Part shown: positions 43,740-51,942 of the stretch, in pieces
Numbering within the stretch: position 1 is the first letter of the stretch
Layout: each line of letters opens with the position of its first letter
Assembly: GCA_900540395.1 (NCBI GenBank)
Contig: UQFQ01000005.1
Coordinates: forward strand, 31,742-95,741
Source: an uncultured Mollicutes bacterium
GTDB taxonomy: Bacteria; Bacillota_I; Bacilli_A; RFN20; CAG-826
Length of the DNA stretch: 64,000 nucleotides
Reading direction: 5' to 3'
Position numbers and translations under genes: made by a program
The notes under the pieces: model-generated
What the model saw: the letters and a program-made list of their open reading frames with translations, nothing else
Told to the model about the DNA's origin: nothing
Databases searched by the model: none

Positions 43740-45025
43740 AAAAGATAGCATTAGTATCTTTAGGATGTGCTAAGAATCAAGTTGATAGTGAAGCGATATT
43801 AGCACTTTTTAAAGAACCATATTTTAAAATAACGTCTTCTTTAGAAGAAGCTGACGCCATAATTATTAATACTTGTGGCTTTATTTTGAGCGCCAAAAAA
43901 GAAAACATAGATACAATTTTAGATTGTTTAACCTACAAAAAGAAAACAATTGTTGTTGGTTGCCTTGTTGAAAGATATTTTAATGAATTAAAAGAAGCTA
44001 TTCCTGAAGTTGATTTATGGATTCCATTTAAAGATGAATATACAAAACTTCCTGGATTGATTTCAAAGATGTTTGATGATGAAATTCGTCTTCCATCTTT
44101 TGACATTACTGAACGAATTAATGATGATAAAGCTATAACCTATTTAAAGATTGCTGAAGGTTGTAATAAATTTTGTGCATACTGTGCAATACCATATATT
44201 CGAGGTCGATTCGTCTCTTATCCTTTAGAAGATCTTGTTTCTTATGCAAAAAAAGTTGCTCAAAATGGTGTTAAAGAATTAGTTCTTATTGCTCAAGATC
44301 CTACAAGTTATGGAAAAGATTTTAAGGATAAAAAGCTGAGTTTAGTGGACTTATTGAGAGAATTAGACAAAATTCCAGAAATAGAATTTATTAAAACTTT
44401 ATATTTATATCCAGAAGGGATTAATGATGAACTAATTGAATTTATTAAGACTCATCCAAAGTGTTCTCATTATTTTGATATACCTTTACAACATATTTCT
44501 AATCCATTATTAAAAGCGATGAATCGTAAAGATGACAAAGAAACAATTGTTATTCTTTTAAAGAAAATTAAAAAAGAAATACCTGATGCTATTTTAAGAA
44601 CAACTTTAATTGTTGGTTTCCCTGGAGAAACTAAAAAAGAATTTGAAGAACTTAAATCTTTTATTCAAGAGTTTAAATTCAATCATCTTGGTGTTTTTAC
44701 CTATTCTAGAGAAGAAGGGACAAGAGCTTACAATCTTTCACATCAAGTTAGAGAATCAACTAAAATTAAAAGAAAACAAGAGCTTATGGAGATTCAAGCA
44801 AAGATTTCCTATGCTTTAAATAAAGAAATGGTTGGTAGGGAATTTAAGGCTTTAGTAATTGCTGAAAAAAATAATGAGTACTTATTAAGTTGTGATTTTA
44901 ATGCTCCAGATGATGTAGATGGTAAAGTCATTTTATTAAAGAAAAAAGAACATAAAATAGGCGATGTTATTAACGTTAAAGTAGTTTCTTCGTTTGTTTA
45001 TGACTTGCTAGTTGAAGAAATTTAA
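43736..45025 (+). CDS. rimO: Ribosomal protein S12 methylthiotransferase RimO
   Basis: 429 aa radical-SAM enzyme that adds a methylthio group to Asp in S12. UPF0004 domain cysteines Cys11, Cys47 and Cys76 (SLGCAKNQVDSE, NTCGFI, VVGCLVE), radical-SAM CNKFCAYC (Cys143/147/150) and a C-terminal TRAM domain. SLGCAKNQVD is typical of RimO rather than MiaB (GCQMN). Overlaps malQ by 4 bp. Confidence 0.94.
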   Translation: MKKIALVSLGCAKNQVDSEAILALFKEPYFKITSSLEEADAIIINTCGFILSAKKENIDTILDCLTYKKKTIVVGCLVERYFNELKEAIPEVDLWIPFKDEYTKLPGLISKMFDDEIRLPSFDITERINDDKAITYLKIAEGCNKFCAYCAIPYIRGRFVSYPLEDLVSYAKKVAQNGVKELVLIAQDPTSYGKDFKDKKLSLVDLLRELDKIPEIEFIKTLYLYPEGINDELIEFIKTHPKCSHYFDIPLQHISNPLLKAMNRKDDKETIVILLKKIKKEIPDAILRTTLIVGFPGETKKEFEELKSFIQEFKFNHLGVFTYSREEGTRAYNLSHQVRESTKIKRKQELMEIQAKISYALNKEMVGREFKALVIAEKNNEYLLSCDFNAPDDVDGKVILLKKKEHKIGDVINVKVVSSFVYDLLVEEI

Positions 45026-45062
45026 ATTTTCTTAAAAATATTTTTAAAAATTTAGATGTAAA

Positions 45063-45090
45063 CTCCTTTATATTAATGAAAGGAGGAATT
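45063..45090 (+). terminator. Hairpin after rimO (weak terminator candidate)
   Basis: CTCCTTT (45063-45069) pairs with AAAGGAG (45079-45085), followed by GAATTTT. The T-run is weak, so it may equally be part of the RNA element that begins at 45097. Confidence 0.4.
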
Positions 45091-45096
45091 TTAGAG

Positions 45097-45171
45097 ATTA
45101 TTATAAGCGCCTGGTTGAGGCGTTAAGGCAGAAGATGCTAAGTGGAAACACACAACAACTTTTATAATAAT
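45097..45171 (+). ncRNA. Candidate structured RNA directly upstream of the TnpB-like gene
   Basis: A perfect 10-bp helix ATTATTATAA (45097-45106) with TTATAATAAT (45162-45171) closes a 55-nt interior. Inside are CGCCT-GGTTG-AGGCG (45108-45122), GCA-GAAGA-TGC (45128-45138) and GTG-GAAA-CAC (45142-45151), a GNRA tetraloop hairpin. The interior is also richer in G and C than its surroundings. Placement between rimO and a TnpB-like protein suggests a guide-scaffold or cis-regulatory RNA, but I cannot match a named family. The TATAAT in the 3' strand (45163-45168) could alternatively be a -10 box for the protein gene. Confidence 0.5.
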
Positions 45172-45182
45172 GCTCGCAAGTG

Positions 45183-46388
45183 ATGACACTAAATAATATT
45201 TTTGTCGATTTTGAACATTTTCGACTTTCTTTAAGCAATAAAGATAAACTCAAATTAGATAAAGAATTTAATTTTTTGGAGCGATTAGTTAAATTCTTAA
45301 CTAGAAAAGTAGAAGTAAAATTCAAGATTAAAAAAGGAACAACAGTTTCGCCTTCTTCGTTAAGACCCTTTGTTTATGGAATATTAAAGAGGTTTAAAGA
45401 AAGTGAACGTTATGATTTTTCTAATTATTCTTATCTTGATCATTTTGAATTTGCTGCCCAACAAATTTTTACAAGATATGAAACTAAGAAGGAAAAAGAA
45501 GGTGTTCTACTCCATAATTTCCCTTTTTATAACAAAGTAAGCATTATTCGTTTTAATCGTGATAGTTTTAAATTTTCTTGGCAGGAGATTGAGTTTTTAA
45601 AGAGCAAAATAAAAGGAAGAATTCGACCAAAGAATAAGAATTTTAGAAATTTCCGTTATTTATATGTAGAAAGAAGAAATAACCAGTATTATTTATTTGG
45701 ACAAACTTATAAAGAAAAATCTAATGAGGCTAAAGAGGAAGTTGAAGCTTCGATTGTTATAAGTGATTTTTCTACAATTAAGATTTATGATTCAAATAAC
45801 AACTTTACTACATATAACATTAATTTAAGCAGAGAAAGTTATAATATTGACCGTTTAACTAAGATAATTACTTACCATAATCAAACTCTTAAAAATAATG
45901 GCGGAATTATTTCTAATAATATCGTTCGTTTGGAAAAGAAGATTGATGATATATATGAAAAATTAAGGTTAAAAATAAGAGCTAAATATACACAAGTTAT
46001 TATAGGTATTGTTCAAAAATACGATTATATTTCAATTGAAAAACCTGCAAATCTTAACTTTTCATCAAAATATTCAAGTAGTAAAGTAATTGAAAGCTTT
46101 CTAATAAATGAGTTTTACAAGAGTTTAAAACATTATGGAGAGAAATATCGCTGCAAGATAATTTATGTTGATTTAGGATATAGCATTAAAAAGATTTGTC
46201 ATAAGTGCGGTTCATTGATTTTTAAAGATAATGGTCAAGCTATTGTTCATTGTGAATGTGGGGCAGTATTTGACGAGGATTTAAATGCTGCTATGAATCT
46301 ACTTTCTTATTTAATAAATAAATGTGGATTGAAAAACCGTTTATTATTTAAACAAGAAAATGCTTCACAACTTTCTCTGTTTGGCTAA
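45183..46388 (+). CDS. TnpB/Cas12f-like RuvC nuclease (lone, no transposase partner)
   Basis: 401 aa with ATG at 45183. C-terminal half is a split RuvC of the TnpB kind: VISDFSTIKIYD (Asp195, RuvC-I), YDYISIEKPANL (Glu286, RuvC-II), a zinc finger ICHKCG...HCECG and FDEDLNAAMNLL (RuvC-III, Asp364/366). Normal TnpB hallmarks are changed: SSQTC before the first zinc pair is SIKKIC, and the second pair is H-C-E-C instead of CxxC. The N-terminal ~190 residues do not show the usual TnpB HTH opening. No TnpA, transposon ends or downstream guide scaffold are seen. May be a domesticated RNA-guided nuclease or repressor; the three acidic residues suggest an active site. Confidence 0.82.
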   Translation: MTLNNIFVDFEHFRLSLSNKDKLKLDKEFNFLERLVKFLTRKVEVKFKIKKGTTVSPSSLRPFVYGILKRFKESERYDFSNYSYLDHFEFAAQQIFTRYETKKEKEGVLLHNFPFYNKVSIIRFNRDSFKFSWQEIEFLKSKIKGRIRPKNKNFRNFRYLYVERRNNQYYLFGQTYKEKSNEAKEEVEASIVISDFSTIKIYDSNNNFTTYNINLSRESYNIDRLTKIITYHNQTLKNNGGIISNNIVRLEKKIDDIYEKLRLKIRAKYTQVIIGIVQKYDYISIEKPANLNFSSKYSSSKVIESFLINEFYKSLKHYGEKYRCKIIYVDLGYSIKKICHKCGSLIFKDNGQAIVHCECGAVFDEDLNAAMNLLSYLINKCGLKNRLLFKQENASQLSLFG

Positions 46389-46472
46389 TTTAATTAAACA
46401 ATTATTTCAAGTTTCCTTATTGCTGATTTTAATTTTATCACAACTTAAATTCAGGTAATTTTACAGTGTAAA
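46389..46472. other. Intergenic stretch after the TnpB-like gene
   Basis: AT-rich. TnpB guide RNAs usually overlap the 3' end of the gene; no clear scaffold hairpins were found here. Confidence 0.4.
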
Positions 46473-46497
46473 AAACTGGTCTTTAGTTGACCAGTTT
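46473..46497. terminator. Intrinsic terminator between the TnpB-like gene and tRNA-Thr
   Basis: AAACTGGTC (46473-46481) pairs with GACCAGTTT (46489-46497), 7-nt loop. On the minus strand it leads into TTTTTT, so it terminates the tRNA-Thr transcript; on the plus strand T-rich sequence follows after a gap. Confidence 0.75.
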
Positions 46498-46550
46498 AAT
46501 AGTTATTTTTTCGCTATAATTTGCTTGGGTTTATCATTTGAGTTGTTCCA

Positions 46551-46591
46551 CAAATTGCTTCCCAAGAGTCAAATAATGCGATAGTTATCGT
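46551..46591 (-). repeat. 41-bp repeat, copy A (3' flank of tRNA-Thr)
   Basis: Read on the minus strand it starts 3 nt after the CCA of tRNA-Thr and opens with ACGATAACTATCGCATTATT. Copy B at 60567-60607 follows tRNA-Gly at the same distance with only about 3 mismatches. It contains the small palindrome CGATA-AC-TATCG. Confidence 0.85.
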
Positions 46592-46594
46592 AAT

Positions 46595-46668
46595 TGGTGC
46601 CTCAACGCAGAATCGAACTACGAATAGATCCTTACCATGGATCCGTTATACCACTTAACTATTGAGGC
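46595..46668 (-). tRNA. tRNA-Thr (anticodon GGT)
   Basis: 74 nt including encoded CCA. Acceptor GCCTCAA/TTGAGGC is perfect, D stem GTTA/TAAC, anticodon stem GATCC/GGATC with loop ATGGTAA (anticodon GGT), T arm CGTAG-TTCGATT-CTGCG. G1:C72, C2:G71 and GGU are Thr identity elements. Promoter and terminator are both visible, so the gene is a one-tRNA unit. Confidence 0.9.
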
Positions 46669-46678
46669 AAGCCCTATT

Positions 46679-46707
46679 ATGTTACACAAGTGATGGCAGG
46701 AATGCAA
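46679..46707 (-). promoter_or_regulatory. Promoter of tRNA-Thr
   Basis: Minus strand TTGCAT (46702-46707), 17-nt spacer, TAACAT (46679-46684); transcription would start about 4 nt before the mature tRNA. Confidence 0.65.
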
Positions 46708-46825
46708 TAGGAAATTTGTGGCCTTAAGTGTACAAGTAAATTCAACTTTTGTTTAATTTTCTATTTTGCGTCTCGTGTATTAACTTAACGTAATGATTTA
46801 TAAAATTGATTTTTAAGTTGATTGC

Positions 46826-47377
46826 TTAAGAAGTGAACAGCTTGATAAGTGAGTCTTCATCAAGTGGACTTTCTCCATGTTCATATGCACTTAAAACCAT
46901 AGGTAATATGCTAACGATTGCCCCGCTATAAAAAGCTGCAAAGTAATCTTTAGGAATGCTGCTTTTTTCATCAGATTGGAGTGACTCAATATGTCTTAAT
47001 ATTTCGTTATTAATGAAATTTCTTAAGTCTATAAGGACACCAGAAGTGCTTTTTGTCGAAAGAATCTTTTTAAGTGTAGAACTATTTTTTAAAATATTTT
47101 TGTAAGAAATTTTGACTATGGCAAGAATCATATCTTTTTTGGTTTTAAAATTTGCTGAAGCTTCAAAAATATCCTTTTTGATGCTTTCTTCAAAGACAAG
47201 CAAGATGTGATTTAAAAGCTCGTTTTTATTTTTGAAGTTATTGTAAAAAGTGACTTTTGATATCATAGCTTGCTTACAAATATCAATTACTTTAATTGAA
47301 TCGTAATCTTTTGTGTCTAATAGACTTAAAAAGGCGTATGAGAGGTCTCTCCTAGTTCTTATGACTCTTGCATCCAT
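46826..47377 (-). CDS. TetR-family repressor of the ABC transporter operon
   Basis: 183 aa. N-terminal HTH: RTRRDLSYAFLSLLDTKDYDSIKVIDICKQAMISKVTFYNNFKNKNELLNHIL, the TetR/DhaS-like type. The C-terminal ligand domain is unassigned. It is divergent from the ABC genes and separated by 57 bp that hold a perfect 20-bp palindrome, so it most likely represses the transporter until a toxic ligand binds. AAGGAGA precedes its ATG. Confidence 0.9.
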   Translation of the reverse strand: MDARVIRTRRDLSYAFLSLLDTKDYDSIKVIDICKQAMISKVTFYNNFKNKNELLNHILLVFEESIKKDIFEASANFKTKKDMILAIVKISYKNILKNSSTLKKILSTKSTSGVLIDLRNFINNEILRHIESLQSDEKSSIPKDYFAAFYSGAIVSILPMVLSAYEHGESPLDEDSLIKLFTS

Positions 47378-47391
47378 CTGAATCTCCTTAT

Positions 47392-47428
47392 TAATTAACT
47401 TGAGTTAATTATTTAACTGTTGTAAATT
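47392..47428 (+). promoter_or_regulatory. ABC operon promoter with TetR operator
   Basis: Palindrome TAATTAACT-TG-AGTTAATTA (47392-47411), perfect 9-bp arms. It covers the -35 TTGAGT (47400-47405); 17-nt spacer to TAAATT (47423-47428), 6 nt to the ATG at 47435. Binding there would block polymerase. No ribosome binding site for the first gene. Confidence 0.8.
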
Positions 47429-47434
47429 AATTAT

Positions 47435-48367
47435 ATGAAACCTATTGAGAATGTCAATACTATTGAAGTTGTTAATTTAGTTAAAGATTATGGACATAAT
47501 CGTGGTGTTTTTGATATATCATTTAAAATTAACAGTGGAGATTGCTTTGGCTTTCTTGGTCCTAATGGAGCTGGAAAAAGTACAACCATAAGACACCTTA
47601 TGGGATTTTCTAAACCAGATAGTGGAAAGTGCTTAATTAACGATAAAGACCCACTTAAATATCATGATGAAATTTTTTCATTTGTCGGATATTTACCTGG
47701 AGAAATAACTTTACCTCAATCATTAACCGGAGAGGAATTCTTCAAAATGCAGGCTCATTTAAAAAACGTTCAAGATTTAAATTTTGCTAATAGTATCATT
47801 AAAAGATTTAATGTAGTGCTCGACATTAAGTGTGCCGATATGTCGCTTGGTATGAAAAGAAGGCTTGCGATATTAAATTGCTTTATGAACGACCCAGATA
47901 TTTTGATTTTAGATGAACCAACTAGTGGTCTTGATTTAAATATGCAACAAGAGTTCGTAAATTTCATTAATGAAGAAAAAAAGAGAGGTAAGACAATCTT
48001 ATTTTCATCACATCTATTTAATGAGGTACATGATACTTGTAACCGTATAGCTATTATTAAAGATGGGAAAATTGTATCTGAGTTTAATGAACAGGATTTT
48101 TTAAAGTCGAGTGTAAAAACTTATTTAATCACATTTTCTACTCCACAAGGTTTAAATGGATTTTTAAGAAACTTTAAATATATAAATGAAAAGATTATTG
48201 ATGAAAATAATCTTACTTTAAAAATAACTTTTGAGGTTAAACATTCAAACGAATTTTTAAAAATTCTAACTAGATATAAAATTTATGATATGAAGGAAAT
48301 TAAAGAAACTTTAGAAGACAAGTTTTTAAGTTTCTATAATGAGAACAAGACATTTGAAGGCGTATGA
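47435..48367 (+). CDS. ABC transporter ATP-binding protein 1
   Basis: 310 aa. Walker A GPNGAGKS (residues 42-49), signature DMSLGMKRRLAI, Walker B DILILDEPTSGLD and switch His in FSSHLFNEV. A C-terminal ~80-residue domain follows, as in exporters of the ABC-2 (drug/bacteriocin) type. It overlaps the second ATPase by 4 bp; the two probably form a heterodimer on the single permease. Confidence 0.93.
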   Translation: MKPIENVNTIEVVNLVKDYGHNRGVFDISFKINSGDCFGFLGPNGAGKSTTIRHLMGFSKPDSGKCLINDKDPLKYHDEIFSFVGYLPGEITLPQSLTGEEFFKMQAHLKNVQDLNFANSIIKRFNVVLDIKCADMSLGMKRRLAILNCFMNDPDILILDEPTSGLDLNMQQEFVNFINEEKKRGKTILFSSHLFNEVHDTCNRIAIIKDGKIVSEFNEQDFLKSSVKTYLITFSTPQGLNGFLRNFKYINEKIIDENNLTLKITFEVKHSNEFLKILTRYKIYDMKEIKETLEDKFLSFYNENKTFEGV

Positions 48368-49275
48368 AAGAAGATATAATCGAAGTAAAAGAATTAACTA
48401 AAGATTATAAGAATAACCGTGGGTTATTTGATTTATCTTTTGCTCTAAAAAAAGGCGAGTTTTGTGGACTTATTGGAGAAAATGGCGCAGGAAAATCAAC
48501 TTTAATGCGCTTATTAATGGGCTTCATTAAACCAGACAAGGGACATATATACATAAATGGGTTTGAACCATTTAAGAATCAAGAGGCTATTAAAGAATAT
48601 CTAGGTTATGTGCCAGGAGAAATTAATTATCCAGATCTTCAAAAAGGTAATGATTTTTTAAAGTTACAGGCGGAAATGGACCCATCATTTAACAAAGATA
48701 AAGCCAATTATTTAATTAATAAATTACAACTAGACATAAGTGCTTATCCTAAAAGAATGTCTAAAGGCATGAAACAAAAAATGGCTATTGTTAATGCTTT
48801 TGCTAAGAATAAAGAAATGTATTTATTAGACGAACCAACTACTGGATTAGACCCTTTAATGCGAGAAGCTTTTTTAGAATTACTAGAAAAAGAGAAAGAA
48901 GAAGGAAAAGCGATCTTTATGTCTTCTAACACATTTGAAGAGATAGAAAGAGTCTGCAGTCGTGTAATTTATATTAGTGAAGGGAAGATAGTTACTGATA
49001 TAGACATTAGTGAATTAAATAAAGAGAATTTAAGGGTGTTTAAGGTTAAATTTTCGGATATAGAAAATTTTTCACATGAAAAAAATGGTTCAGAAGTATT
49101 TAGATGCAAAGAAGAGAAAAATGAACTATTCTATGTCATTAAAAAAGACGATATTAATCGCTTTTTAAAGCGTATTAGCACTTATAAAATTAATGGTATA
49201 TCTGAGTATAGTTTTTCATTAAAAGAATATATGGATTCAAAGTTGAGGGCAGAGCATGGAAAGAAAAAAGAGTAA
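48364..49275 (+). CDS. ABC transporter ATP-binding protein 2
   Basis: 303 aa, related to the preceding ATPase. Walker A GENGAGKS (38-45), signature MSKGMKQKMAI and Walker B MYLLDEPTTGLD. The position of the switch His after Walker B reads MSSNTFEE, with Asn where the first ATPase has His. This asymmetry is typical of heterodimeric ABC pairs with one degenerate site. Overlaps the permease by 20 bp. Confidence 0.92.
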   Translation: MKEDIIEVKELTKDYKNNRGLFDLSFALKKGEFCGLIGENGAGKSTLMRLLMGFIKPDKGHIYINGFEPFKNQEAIKEYLGYVPGEINYPDLQKGNDFLKLQAEMDPSFNKDKANYLINKLQLDISAYPKRMSKGMKQKMAIVNAFAKNKEMYLLDEPTTGLDPLMREAFLELLEKEKEEGKAIFMSSNTFEEIERVCSRVIYISEGKIVTDIDISELNKENLRVFKVKFSDIENFSHEKNGSEVFRCKEEKNELFYVIKKDDINRFLKRISTYKINGISEYSFSLKEYMDSKLRAEHGKKKE

Positions 49276-51532
49276 ATGGTTTTCTTTTACAATTTTTAAG
49301 GAAAGTTTTAAAAGTAATTTCGTCAGTTTATCGATAGTTGGAGTAGGTAATGCTCTTATTGCTTTAGTAGTTATTTTAATTTTGTCGACTTTGTCATTAA
49401 ATACGACTAAACAATCTATGCTTAATATGTTTAATACAGCGAACATGGAGCATTCTTTAAAACAAGCTAGTGCAGGAGCATATATTGCTTTTGATGGGAC
49501 AATCGAAGCACATGAAACTATTCTTCCTGAAGTTGAGACTTATTTGTTTACTGCATATGAAGGCACAAGTGGAGCAATTGATTTATTAGATGGTTCTTAT
49601 AATACAGAGCTTGCAATTGTAAAAAGAGCTTATGATCTTGCTTTTGCAATCTCAACTGGAAGTAGTGATGATGAAAAACATGATGATGCAAAAACAAAAA
49701 CGCTTGCTGTGTTAAACACTATTTTAGATTTTGGGTCAATGAGTGATATAGAAAAAGAATTTATTGATGATTTCATTGGCTATTATCTTGATGAAGCACA
49801 TCAAGATAACACTTTAACTAATGATGTCTTAATTGAAAATGCTTTATATAGTGTCGTTGATACATATATAACTCAAAATTTCCCAGATTCAGGAATAAGT
49901 GCAGATTTAGTAATGTCTTATTTTGAAATGGTTCAAGGAGAGATAAATTCTGACGGTTCTAATAAAGAAGAAGTTATTAAAGAAAACATAATTAATATAA
50001 TTTCTTTCATGCTTCCTGGTTATAGTGATGCTATTTCTGGATCGGTGACGATTTTATTAGATGCGTATTTAGGAAATACAGACGCCTATAATAATAACAC
50101 CGTTTTGGAAGGTGATGAGATTGGCTACAAAGATAAGGTTTACTATTCAGTAATTGAGGAAATTATTAATTCTGTCTTAGCAGATAATCTTATATACGAG
50201 TTTCTTCCTGATTTTGAAGTTAATTATGTGACGAATGAATTAGGTGAGCCTATATATTTTGAAGAAAAGACAGTAGATGGAGTAATACAAAATGTTGAAG
50301 TGGTCATTACATCAATTGAAGACAGAGATAAATTAATTCCTGTTAAAGAAAACATGGGTTTGTATTCAAATTTCTTAGAAAAAATGCATAAAGAAATTAT
50401 TACTGGTGAACCATATACCGAAGAAGAAATTGCTACTGCTAAGCAAGAATCCCAGGAATATTTAGACATGTTTTCACCAAAAATATATGAATTTTACAAG
50501 GATTTTTTGGCAAACAAGAGTAATTATATTGATGAAACGACAGGAGAAATTAAGAAAGATTATTTTATTTCTAAAATTGGGAATATTGTTTATAGTTATG
50601 CTGAAGAAATAGTTCCGTCTTTCTTTAATGTAAATAGCTTAGATGAAATTACAAAGGAAACTATTGGTTTAGATGGGAAAGAACTTTTAAATAAAGCGTA
50701 CGATTATTCAATTAGTGCCATAGCTGTTTTTGAAGAAGAACAATCAAAAGAAATCGCTGAAGGTAGAGATATGACAGAAGCTTTATTAATCGCCTTAAAT
50801 AGAGCTTCTTCAAGTTTAATAGATGAATTGCCAGCGGATATTTCTTTTAAACTAACTGATTTAGCCTCCAGAAACTTATATGGTTTAGTGGTTGGCGTAA
50901 TTCTATTCTCTATTGCTGGATTATTATTGCCAATTGTTTACAGTATTCTTACGGCGAATAGTCTTGTAGCTCAGCAAGTTGAGAGTGGGTCTTTAGCGTT
51001 TACTTTGTCATCACCAATTAGAAGAAAAACAATTATTATTTCTAAGGCAATTTATTTAATATTTGCTATTACTTCAATGTATATTTTACTTTTCCTTTTT
51101 GCTTTAATTGCTCGCGAGATAGGAATTGCAATTAGTGGAGTCGATTTTATAGAAAGCTTAACTATTAAAGACCTATTATTCTATACTATTGGGTCATTTA
51201 GTGTCTCACTTGCAATAAGTGGAATTTGCTTCTTATCTAGTTCTATATTTAACAAAACTAAATACTCAATTGGTGTAGGTGGCGGAATTAGTGTATTCTT
51301 CTTGGTTTCATCTATCTTAGGTTTATTCGGTTCAGAAGTTATGCCGTTAGCCTTGAGAATAGATTCGATGAATTTCTTTAATTATTTAACCATTATTAAA
51401 TTATTTGATGTTCAATCAATTCTTGATGGAACTAACACTTTCTTCTATTTGCTTATACCTTTACTAGCCATTAGTGTAGTAACATATTTAATAGGTTGTA
51501 TAGTTTTTACAAAGAAAGATTTACCACTTTAG
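49256..51532 (+). CDS. ABC-2 type permease with ~490-aa extracytoplasmic insert
   Basis: 758 aa. One membrane helix (about 27-47), then ~490 acidic residues predicted outside the cell, then about six helices from residue ~541 (LYGLVVGVILFSIAGLLLPIVYS ...). The fragment VESGSLAFTLSSPIRRKTIIISKAIY is the ABC-2 permease loop. The large outside domain (low Cys, many Asp/Glu/Ser/Tyr) has no recognised motif and could be a substrate- or target-binding module. With two ATPases and TetR it forms an exporter, possibly for antibiotics or lipids. Confidence 0.88.
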   Translation: MERKKSKWFSFTIFKESFKSNFVSLSIVGVGNALIALVVILILSTLSLNTTKQSMLNMFNTANMEHSLKQASAGAYIAFDGTIEAHETILPEVETYLFTAYEGTSGAIDLLDGSYNTELAIVKRAYDLAFAISTGSSDDEKHDDAKTKTLAVLNTILDFGSMSDIEKEFIDDFIGYYLDEAHQDNTLTNDVLIENALYSVVDTYITQNFPDSGISADLVMSYFEMVQGEINSDGSNKEEVIKENIINIISFMLPGYSDAISGSVTILLDAYLGNTDAYNNNTVLEGDEIGYKDKVYYSVIEEIINSVLADNLIYEFLPDFEVNYVTNELGEPIYFEEKTVDGVIQNVEVVITSIEDRDKLIPVKENMGLYSNFLEKMHKEIITGEPYTEEEIATAKQESQEYLDMFSPKIYEFYKDFLANKSNYIDETTGEIKKDYFISKIGNIVYSYAEEIVPSFFNVNSLDEITKETIGLDGKELLNKAYDYSISAIAVFEEEQSKEIAEGRDMTEALLIALNRASSSLIDELPADISFKLTDLASRNLYGLVVGVILFSIAGLLLPIVYSILTANSLVAQQVESGSLAFTLSSPIRRKTIIISKAIYLIFAITSMYILLFLFALIAREIGIAISGVDFIESLTIKDLLFYTIGSFSVSLAISGICFLSSSIFNKTKYSIGVGGGISVFFLVSSILGLFGSEVMPLALRIDSMNFFNYLTIIKLFDVQSILDGTNTFFYLLIPLLAISVVTYLIGCIVFTKKDLPL

Positions 51533-51542
51533 GAGTTTAAAA

Positions 51543-51941
51543 ATGAAAATTGCGTTAATTGCCCATAATCAAAAAAAGCCAGATATGATTGCTCTTTGCA
51601 TTCGTTATAAAGACGTTTTAGAAGGTCATGAACTTTTTGCAACAGGGACTACTGGCAAACTTGTAGCAAATGCTACTAATTTAAAAATTAAATGCATGAA
51701 AAGTGGTCCCCTTGGCGGAGACCAACAAATTGGTTCCATGATTGCAGATAGTGCTCTCGATTTAATTATTTTCCTTCGTGACCCATTAACAGCTCAACCT
51801 CATGAACCAGATGTAAATGCTCTTTTAAGATTATGTGATGTTACAAACACTCCTCTTGCTACTAACCTTTCAAGTGCTGAAATTATGCTTAGTGCTTTAA
51901 AAGTTGGAGCATTTGTAACTCATTTTAATGACAAAGACTAA
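51543..51941 (+). CDS. mgsA: Methylglyoxal synthase
   Basis: 132 aa. Converts dihydroxyacetone phosphate to methylglyoxal and phosphate, a bypass of lower glycolysis when phosphate is short. IALIAHNQKKPDM, ATGTTGKLV, SGPLGGDQQIG (catalytic Asp) and FLRDPLTAQPHEPDVNALLRLCD are family-defining. Follows the ABC permease by 10 nt with AGGAG, so it may be in the exporter transcript. Convergent with ldh, stops 1 nt apart. Confidence 0.96.
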   Translation: MKIALIAHNQKKPDMIALCIRYKDVLEGHELFATGTTGKLVANATNLKIKCMKSGPLGGDQQIGSMIADSALDLIIFLRDPLTAQPHEPDVNALLRLCDVTNTPLATNLSSAEIMLSALKVGAFVTHFNDKD

Positions 51942-51942
51942 T

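Noticed and set aside
45097..45171. Possibility that the RNA before the TnpB-like gene is an M-box, fluoride or c-di-GMP riboswitch
   Set aside because: Compared from memory with these consensus sequences, the key conserved bases are not present.
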